Source: Deltaproteobacteria bacterium (GTDB lineage Bacteria; Desulfobacterota; Desulfarculia; Adiutricales; Adiutricaceae). From it: a DNA stretch of 6,112 bases. The notes beneath the pieces were generated by a model. That model saw only the letters and a program-made list of their open reading frames with translations. It made no database searches and was not told the DNA's origin. Positions 1 to 4,069 of the stretch are shown here, one piece after another; position 1 is the first letter of the stretch; each line of letters opens with the position of its first letter. The DNA lies in assembly GCA_031257955.1 (NCBI GenBank), contig JAIRNQ010000323.1, forward strand, positions 1-6,112, written 5' to 3'. Both the position numbers and the translations under genes were made by a program.

Positions 1-190
1 TCCCCATCGACAATCGCTCCCTAAGATGGCCCCGGATCCCCCGGTTATGCCAACGGCTATCCCCATCGACAATCGCTCCCAAAGATGGCCCCGGATCCCC
101 CGGTTATGCATCCCCATCGACAATCGCTCCCTAAGATGGCCCCGGATCCCCCGGTTATGCCAACGGCTATCCCCATCGACAATCGCTCCC
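1..190. repeat. 59/51-bp tandem repeat array
   Basis: Three full units and a partial fourth lie head to tail. Units begin at 1, 60, 111 and 170 with the shared start TCCCCATCGACAATCGCTCC. Units one and three are 59 bp. Unit two is 51 bp because it lacks an internal CAACGGCT-type segment, so the array also has a 110-bp higher-order period. Copies are almost identical, differing mainly at TAAGATGG versus AAAGATGG, which suggests recent expansion. The array may extend beyond the left window edge. It lies 64 bp past the stop of the formimidoyltransferase gene. The 59-bp period is not a multiple of three, so it is unlikely to be coding. The function is unknown. Confidence 0.93.
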
Positions 191-220
191 CAATACTCGG
201 ACTTACAATACCCGGACTTG
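191..220. repeat. 15-bp tandem duplication
   Basis: CAATACTCGGACTTA (191-205) is followed directly by CAATACCCGGACTTG (206-220), matching at 13 of 15 positions. It abuts the larger array. On the minus strand the AGTCCG inside it can also pair with CGGACT from about 229-234 to give a 6-bp stem downstream of the formimidoyltransferase stop. There is no T-run after that stem, so a rho-independent terminator is not supported. Confidence 0.6.
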
Positions 221-253
221 CCCTACACGAGTCCGGCCAAGGGCCTGGGTTTT

Positions 254-1201
254 TCACAGATCGATCAGGTGGCTCTCAAGAATCTGGTCGGTCCGAAAGC
301 CTTCCAGGCCCAGGGCATATTCAAAGCTGGCCACGATAGAAGAGAGCTTGATTGGTCCGACCAATTGGGAACCGGTAACGTTTACGCCAAAACGTCTGGC
401 TTCCCTTTGGCAGAACTCAAAAACCCTTTGGATTGGAAGATTAATACAATCGAACATATTCATGGAAACCACGACGCCTTTATGTTCCGGGAACTTGACG
501 CCCACGGCCCGTATGGAACCGAAGCCCCCGCTGGGTCCCCGCACGGCCTTGGCGATGGCCTTGGCCACGGCCAGCTCTTCGGTATCCAGAAAAATGTTAT
601 AGGCGGTCAGCCCGTCGGCTTCGCAGCTCACAATCGTTCCCCCGGCCTTGTCCGAGAGTAGCCCATCGGTGCTGAAGTCGGGTTTGCGGGCATCGTATTC
701 GCTAAGTCTTTTGGGATCGCCTTTGATTTCTTTCAAGAGATCCCTTAAGCCCTCGTATTGGCCGGCCCGGAGGAAGGCGAAAGAGGACCGATCCGGGGTG
801 CGGGCGTTAACGCCGGCGAAGAATACTGGCACTTTGGAGTTTTCAAAAAACTCTTTGCCGATTTCTTCGGCCAGAGCCCGGCACTCTTCGATAGTGATAT
901 TATGCAGCGGGAATATGGGGAGGGTATCCTCGGCCCCGATGCGGGGATGGGTCCCCTTGTGCTTGGACATATCGATAAGCTCGGCCGCTTTGGTGCCCAT
1001 CTTTACCAGAGCCTTTTTTAGGGGCCCCGGCTCGCCGATAATGGTCACGACCGTTCTGTTGAAATCCCGCTCCGGCTCAACGCTGACCAGCTTTACCCCG
1101 GCTATTCCCTTAACCTCGTTGGTGACGGCTTCGATGGTTTTCGCGTCCTGACCTTCGCTAAAATTGGGCACGGCCAAAACGTATTGTTTATCCCCTGACA
1201 T
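254..1201 (-). CDS. Glutamate (or glycine) formimidoyltransferase, FtcD N-terminal-type, stand-alone
   Basis: This 315-residue protein matches the whole formiminotransferase part of FTCD (about 326 residues in mammals) without a fused cyclodeaminase. The enzyme moves a formimino group from an N-formimino amino acid to tetrahydrofolate in the cytoplasm. Visible family marks are VPNFSEG (11-17), DMSKHKGTHPRIGAED (78-92) with H81 matching the proposed catalytic histidine (His82 of the porcine enzyme), FLRAGQYEGL (143-152), SGGFGSIRAVGV (224-235), VSMNMFD (245-251) and a C-terminal GFRTDQILESHL. The start is supported by AGGAG at 1208-1212, six bases before ATG. It is the last of five co-directional genes and follows the cyclodeaminase gene after 189 bp. 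The usual donor is formiminoglutamate. Formiminoglycine, as in purine fermentation, is possible given the neighbours and cannot be distinguished by eye. The fold and reaction type are secure; the donor is not. Confidence 0.92.
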   Translation of the reverse strand: MSGDKQYVLAVPNFSEGQDAKTIEAVTNEVKGIAGVKLVSVEPERDFNRTVVTIIGEPGPLKKALVKMGTKAAELIDMSKHKGTHPRIGAEDTLPIFPLHNITIEECRALAEEIGKEFFENSKVPVFFAGVNARTPDRSSFAFLRAGQYEGLRDLLKEIKGDPKRLSEYDARKPDFSTDGLLSDKAGGTIVSCEADGLTAYNIFLDTEELAVAKAIAKAVRGPSGGFGSIRAVGVKFPEHKGVVVSMNMFDCINLPIQRVFEFCQREARRFGVNVTGSQLVGPIKLSSIVASFEYALGLEGFRTDQILESHLIDL

Positions 1202-1207
1202 GACGAT

Positions 1208-1239
1208 CTCCTAAATATTTCGTCCCGAGAACGATATTT
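1208..1239 (-). promoter_or_regulatory. Hairpin abutting the formimidoyltransferase ribosome-binding site
   Basis: The arms 1213-1223 and 1231-1239 pair as AAATAT plus CGT against ACG plus ATATTT, nine base pairs with a two-base bulge and a seven-base loop. On the minus-strand transcript the stem ends exactly where AGGAG (1208-1212) begins. A stem in this position could influence translation initiation of the gene. That role is inferred; only the pairing is seen. Confidence 0.5.
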
Positions 1240-1247
1240 CTAAATAA

Positions 1248-1275
1248 TTAACCTTATTTTTGTAATTAAGGTTAA
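1248..1275. repeat. 9-bp perfect inverted repeat in AT-rich patch
   Basis: TTAACCTTA (1248-1256) and TAAGGTTAA (1267-1275) are perfect complements separated by ten bases. They lie in an AT-rich stretch (about 1211-1290) that contrasts with the GC-rich surroundings, 47 bp upstream of the formimidoyltransferase start. The stretch could hold an operator or a promoter for this last gene. I could not find a convincing -35/-10 pair. It is not a typical terminator on the minus strand, because the loop there is A-rich and no T-run follows. Confidence 0.5.
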
Positions 1276-1361
1276 GCTCTTAATTATGTGCCCAAGGTTT
1301 TCCGAATCCGGTAGCCGGTCGAACGATACCCGCGCAAGTCTTGGCCGACCTTTCCGACCGA

Positions 1362-1384
1362 CCAAACGGGCCTTTCCGGTTTGG
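1362..1384. repeat. Inverted repeat just downstream of the cyclodeaminase gene
   Basis: CCAAAC (1362-1367) pairs with GTTTGG (1379-1384) across an 11-base loop, starting 7 bp after the cyclodeaminase stop codon. The arms can extend by one wobble and one further pair. No T-run follows on the minus strand, so it is at most an mRNA 3'-end or processing hairpin. CCTTTCCG is also repeated nearby at 1349-1356 and 1371-1378. Confidence 0.4.
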
Positions 1385-1390
1385 CCGCGT

Positions 1391-2038
1391 TTAGTCAAAA
1401 ATAGTTAAAAGCTTTAGCTGCCCTTCCAAAACGCGGCTGGCCTCGGATAGGTTGTTTTCAAACTTTATGCCCATATCCTTAACCTCGCGTTTCAAGATCG
1501 TAAGGTATTCAACGTCTTTGAGCGAGGGGAGGTTGATGGCCACGTTCATCATGGCCCCGTTAAAACCGGTTCGGCAGCATTGAAGTGCCACACCAAGATC
1601 GCTGGCCGTGGAGGGGTTAAAGCCCATCTTGGCCAGCTCGGCGCCGATTCGGGAAACCTGGAGACATAACCTGGCCGTGGTCATGGGGGCGTTGATGGCC
1701 GTTTTGTAGCCGGTCTGGATGGCCGCCTGGCGAACGGCCTTTTCTTGGTCCGTTGACTTGGGGCGCCCAAAGGCGGCCATTACTTCGTTAAAGGCCTGGG
1801 CGTCCAGATCGACCATCTCGGCCAGCTTTGTCCCCATGCCCTTAGCTTCGAGGATGATTTGTCGGTAGCGGTCGTGGTTGTCCGACAACTCTTGCCGGGC
1901 CAGCGAAAGCTCGGCCACCATGGCCATCAGAGAAGCGGCCAGGGCCCCGTTGTAGGCGCTGACGCTGCCACCCCCTGGGGCCGGGGCCTTGGAGGCCAGA
2001 ATATCGAGAAACCCCTTGCCGTTAAGCTCCATTAACAT
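1391..2038 (-). CDS. Formimidoyl-THF cyclodeaminase / methenyl-THF cyclohydrolase family protein
   Basis: This 215-residue protein belongs to the all-helical FTCD C-terminal (FchA) family, which normally has about 200-210 residues. It would convert 5-formimino-THF to 5,10-methenyl-THF and ammonia, or act as a methenyl-THF cyclohydrolase. Family features in order are PAPGGGSVSAYNGALAASL (19-37), a DLDAQAFNEVM helix (77-87), FGRPKSTDQEK (90-100), the SDLGVAL segment (146-152) and NVAINL (165-170). GGGAG lies five bases before the first ATG; a second ATG two codons on would have 11-base spacing, so the first is preferred but not certain. It sits directly upstream of the stand-alone formimidoyltransferase gene, the expected partner, which makes the cyclodeaminase role the better call over plain cyclohydrolase. 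Confidence 0.9.
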   Translation of the reverse strand: MLMELNGKGFLDILASKAPAPGGGSVSAYNGALAASLMAMVAELSLARQELSDNHDRYRQIILEAKGMGTKLAEMVDLDAQAFNEVMAAFGRPKSTDQEKAVRQAAIQTGYKTAINAPMTTARLCLQVSRIGAELAKMGFNPSTASDLGVALQCCRTGFNGAMMNVAINLPSLKDVEYLTILKREVKDMGIKFENNLSEASRVLEGQLKLLTIFD

Positions 2039-2105
2039 AATCGCTCCCGTTAGCTTTGACGCCTTGACGTTTTAAGGCCTTAGCACCTCAAATAACGCGG
2101 CTAAG

Positions 2106-2233
2106 TGATGATTGTCGTTAACCCTAAACCATTTGCCCAAACGGCCAACTAACTTCGCAAAGCCCTACCACTTTTAGCTGATGATTGTCGTTAACCCTAA
2201 ACCATTTGGCAAACGGCCAACGAACTTCGCAAA
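2106..2233. repeat. 55-bp direct repeat, two copies at 73-bp period
   Basis: Copies occupy 2106-2161 and 2179-2233 and both begin TGATGATTGTCGTTAACCCT. They differ by a one-base indel (TTTGCCC versus TTTGGC) and one substitution (AACTAAC versus AACGAAC). The pair fills most of the 208-bp gap between the cyclase-family gene and the cyclodeaminase gene. Both copies contain CAAACGGCC, a short element also seen in other gaps here. The reading frame is not preserved between copies, so they are not coding. Confidence 0.9.
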
Positions 2234-2246
2234 AATCCTGCAGAGA

Positions 2247-2972
2247 TTAGTTTTTGGGCAACAAGGCCACGGCCCGTATCGGCGAGCCGCTACCGGCCCG
2301 AATCTTTAGGGGCAATCCCATGTAGAGAAAGCGTCTTCCGACCAACCGATCCAGGTTGCAAAGGTTTTCCGTGTTGGTGGCCCCGTATTGTCCGCAGGCC
2401 CGGTGACCGGAGTAGTCTAGATCGTCGGGGGTAAGGTCTATGGCCGGGGCGTCCACGCCCAAGTTAACCACCCCTTGCCTGAAGAGCCATTCGGCCGAGG
2501 CGAAGTTAACCCCGGAGTGCCTGGCCTCGGGACCGCCGTAGCCGCGGTCGGGGTAGGTCCGTTCAAAATGCCCGGTGTACATCAGGAAGATATCGCCCGG
2601 CTTTATTTCCAAGCCAGTCTTAGTCAGTTGTTCTTTGAAGTCATCGATTTCTATGTAATTGGGATATTTGATATGGGAGACGTCCACGCAGATGCCTTCG
2701 CCCCAGAAAAGTTTCAGGTCCATTTGGTCGATGGTCGGACCGTCGGGCTTAAACTCCCAGATGGCGTCCGAATGTGTCGGGCCATGCTCGGACATGAGAA
2801 GGTTCCGCGCCGAAAAGCCCAAGGTCTTTGAGCCGGTGGCTTTCATGTTCTCCTCATGGGTTTGGTTGATCATGACGAAAGTCTTCTGGTGCATGCCAAA
2901 TACTGGCATGCCTTCGTAGATATCCTGGGAAAGATCGATTAGTTCAAACTTTTCGTGCCAGAGGCTAGACAT
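2247..2972 (-). CDS. Cyclase-family metal-dependent hydrolase (kynurenine formamidase / isatin hydrolase superfamily)
   Basis: This 241-residue protein is a full-length member of the cyclase family, whose members hydrolyse amide or ring-amide bonds with Zn or Mn. Visible marks are LIDLSQDIYEGMPVF (11-25), the metal motif HGPTHSDAIWE (63-73), KPGDIFLMYTGH (124-135), GVDAPAID (172-179), and H190 with E202 in HRACGQYGATNTENLCNLDRL. H63, H67, D69, H190 and E202 fit the metal ligands of kynurenine formamidase. The motif differs from the usual HxGTHxDxPxH: G becomes P65, P becomes I71 and the last H becomes E73. The start has GGGAGG five bases before ATG. Neighbours suggest a catabolic amide or ring hydrolase, possibly for an imidazolone- or formimino-type intermediate, rather than tryptophan breakdown. 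Family is secure; substrate is unknown. Confidence 0.9.
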   Translation of the reverse strand: MSSLWHEKFELIDLSQDIYEGMPVFGMHQKTFVMINQTHEENMKATGSKTLGFSARNLLMSEHGPTHSDAIWEFKPDGPTIDQMDLKLFWGEGICVDVSHIKYPNYIEIDDFKEQLTKTGLEIKPGDIFLMYTGHFERTYPDRGYGGPEARHSGVNFASAEWLFRQGVVNLGVDAPAIDLTPDDLDYSGHRACGQYGATNTENLCNLDRLVGRRFLYMGLPLKIRAGSGSPIRAVALLPKN

Positions 2973-2992
2973 GGTTCCCTCCCGCTTATCTT

Positions 2993-3005
2993 GGCCAGGC
3001 TGGCC
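2993..3005. repeat. Short near-palindrome upstream of the cyclase RBS
   Basis: GGCCAG (2993-2998) and CTGGCC (3000-3005) are perfect complements around a single base, just upstream of the GGGAGG ribosome-binding site of the cyclase-family gene. A real RNA loop would need to open a pair or two. The same arms recur at 3103-3126. The function is unknown. Confidence 0.4.
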
Positions 3006-3015
3006 TTATCCCGTT

Positions 3016-3049
3016 TATCCGCCCGACGCCAAAAGGGGTCAGGCGGATA
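3016..3049 (-). promoter_or_regulatory. Extended RNA hairpin in the leader of the cyclase-family gene
   Basis: TATCCGCC (3016-3023) pairs perfectly with GGCGGATA (3042-3049). On the minus-strand transcript the stem continues as a U-G wobble, three pairs (GAC/GUC), one C-C mismatch and two more pairs closing a UUUU loop. That gives 14 paired positions with one mismatch. On the plus strand the wobble would be a C-A mismatch, so the structure favours the direction of gene transcription. It lies 44-77 bases upstream of the cyclase start. No U-run follows, so it is not a classical terminator. Confidence 0.55.
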
Positions 3050-3102
3050 CCGATTGTCGCCGCCCAAGCCTTCGAGGCCAAAACCTCCCACTTGATTTGA
3101 CC

Positions 3103-3126
3103 GGCCAGCAGGCAGACCGACTGGCC
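3103..3126. repeat. 6-bp inverted repeat
   Basis: GGCCAG (3103-3108) and CTGGCC (3121-3126) flank a 12-base spacer in the gap downstream of the isochorismatase-family gene. The arms are identical to those at 2993-3005, so alternative pairing between the two sites is possible. This is weak by itself in GGCC-rich sequence. Confidence 0.35.
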
Positions 3127-3141
3127 AGCGGCGTGCCCGCC

Positions 3142-3211
3142 AGGGCCTTGGGATCTATTCGATCTAGGCAGCCTTGAGGGCCTTGGGATCTATTCGATCT
3201 AGGCAGCCTTG
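3142..3211. repeat. Exact 35-bp tandem duplication over the 3' end of the isochorismatase-family gene
   Basis: Positions 3142-3176 and 3177-3211 are identical 35-bp units beginning AGGGCCTTGGGATCTATTCG. The right unit contains the last codons (Lys-Ala-Ala) and the TAG stop of the hydrolase gene; the left unit is a downstream copy of the same gene end. With no differences between copies this looks like a very recent slippage or duplication. A second in-frame TAG follows the stop after two codons, so readthrough would add only two residues. Confidence 0.95.
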
Positions 3212-3759
3212 TTGGTCTTGGAGGCCTTGTATTCGGCCAAGGTCATGACCTTGCCGAAGATGCCGATGTCCACTAGGCCGTGTTCATGCATTTCCTCGGT
3301 CTTGGAGGCGCAGCAGTCGCTGATGGCCACGACGCTATAGGTATGGTACAAGGCGTCCGAGGCGGTGGAACGGACGCAGACGTTGGTCCAGGTCCCGGTC
3401 ACCACTATCGTGTCGATACCCTCTTCCCGAAGAAAGAGATCCATATCCGTGTAAGCAAAAGCGCTATGGCGGCGTTTTTGGACGACATAGTCGCCTTTTT
3501 TCAAATCCGGCCGCAGTTCGTCAATGAAGTCGGACCCCCAAGTGCCTTTGATGGCGTGAATCGGGCGAACCCGAAAATCCTTGTCGTTTTGACGGTGGGC
3601 TTCCTGGATAAATATGACCTGGATACCATTGTCATGGGCGAAGGCAATCAGCTCTTGCAATTTGGGGATGATGGTTCTTCCGGCCGGGCAATAGAGTGCC
3701 CCTTTGGGATCGGCGAAATCGTTGAGCATGTCTATGATCACGATGGCATCTTTACTCAT
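3199..3759 (-). CDS. Isochorismatase-fold cysteine hydrolase (N-carbamoyl/ureido amidase-like)
   Basis: This 186-residue protein has the usual length and layout of the isochorismatase-like hydrolases, which cleave amide, ureido or vinyl-ether bonds with a Cys-Asp-Lys triad. The triad is visible: D10 in VIIDMLNDF, K95 in VVQKRRHSAF, and C128 in TGTWTNVCVRSTASDA. The strand-loop order and the EAHRQNDKDF segment (53-62) resemble amidases such as N-carbamoylsarcosine or ureidoacrylate amidohydrolases more than true isochorismatases; no siderophore genes are nearby. AGGAG lies about ten bases before ATG. The gene follows the cyclic amidohydrolase after 281 bp, and such pairs typically open a ring and then hydrolyse the resulting carbamoyl or ureido product. 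Fold and triad are secure; the substrate is inferred. The last codons sit in a tandem duplication. Confidence 0.9.
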   Translation of the reverse strand: MSKDAIVIIDMLNDFADPKGALYCPAGRTIIPKLQELIAFAHDNGIQVIFIQEAHRQNDKDFRVRPIHAIKGTWGSDFIDELRPDLKKGDYVVQKRRHSAFAYTDMDLFLREEGIDTIVVTGTWTNVCVRSTASDALYHTYSVVAISDCCASKTEEMHEHGLVDIGIFGKVMTLAEYKASKTNKAA

Positions 3760-3935
3760 GGGTATAAATCTCCTGAAAAGCGATGACGGAAATGTGCTGT
3801 ATTATGGGTATGCGACCGACACCGACCGTTACCGGCCGGCCGATTGGCTAGAGCCCCTTGCGATTTTAGCGACAGGCTTTAGTGCGGTTGGGCCTTTGGC
3901 CGCTACCCTTAGAACTATTTAACGAGGGTGGAGCC

Positions 3936-3966
3936 GGGCCAAACGCCGATCAATGGCGTTTGGCCC
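3936..3966. repeat. 12-bp perfect inverted repeat between the amidohydrolase and cysteine hydrolase genes
   Basis: GGGCCAAACGCC (3936-3947) and GGCGTTTGGCCC (3955-3966) are perfect complements with a seven-base loop. It is the strongest palindrome in the window. It lies 75-105 bp after the amidohydrolase stop. No T-run follows on either strand, so a standard rho-independent terminator is not supported. It could stabilise or process the mRNA, slow transcription, or be a protein-binding site. Confidence 0.85.
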
Positions 3967-4016
3967 AGTCCATGGTCTATACAACTTTCGCCACAAGGCC
4001 AAACGGCGATAGTTTC

Positions 4017-4069
4017 GCGCTTTGCCTTAATCAGTGGGCTTTAATAGGTGATGGTGCGGGGCAAAGCGC
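4017..4069. repeat. 10-bp inverted repeat spanning the amidohydrolase stop codon
   Basis: GCGCTTTGCC (4017-4026) and GGCAAAGCGC (4060-4069) are perfect complements. The right arm lies within the last codons of the amidohydrolase gene and the left arm after its stop at 4041-4043. The loop is 33 bases. A partial direct repeat, GATAGTTT followed by a similar 11 bases, also links 4008-4026 with 4071-4089 (16 of 19 matching), suggesting the gene end was partly duplicated. No T-run follows. Confidence 0.5.

Noticed and set aside
1..190. CRISPR array
   Set aside because: Units are contiguous tandem copies without variable spacers, and no cas gene is present.
57..257. A small minus-strand repeat-containing open frame (66 codons) after the formimidoyltransferase
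   Set aside because: It depends on a GTG start overlapping the previous stop, and the 59-bp repeat period changes frame between units, so the repeats were not kept as protein.
26..661. A 211-codon plus-strand open frame across the left array and the formimidoyltransferase gene
   Set aside because: Its first part is translated tandem repeat and the rest is antisense to a well-conserved gene; no family resemblance.
3199..3759. True isochorismatase of siderophore synthesis
   Set aside because: No ent/dhb-type genes are nearby and the protein is a short stand-alone hydrolase without a carrier domain; the amidase reading fits the context better.
3936..3966. Rho-independent terminator
   Set aside because: The stem is strong but no T-run follows on either strand.
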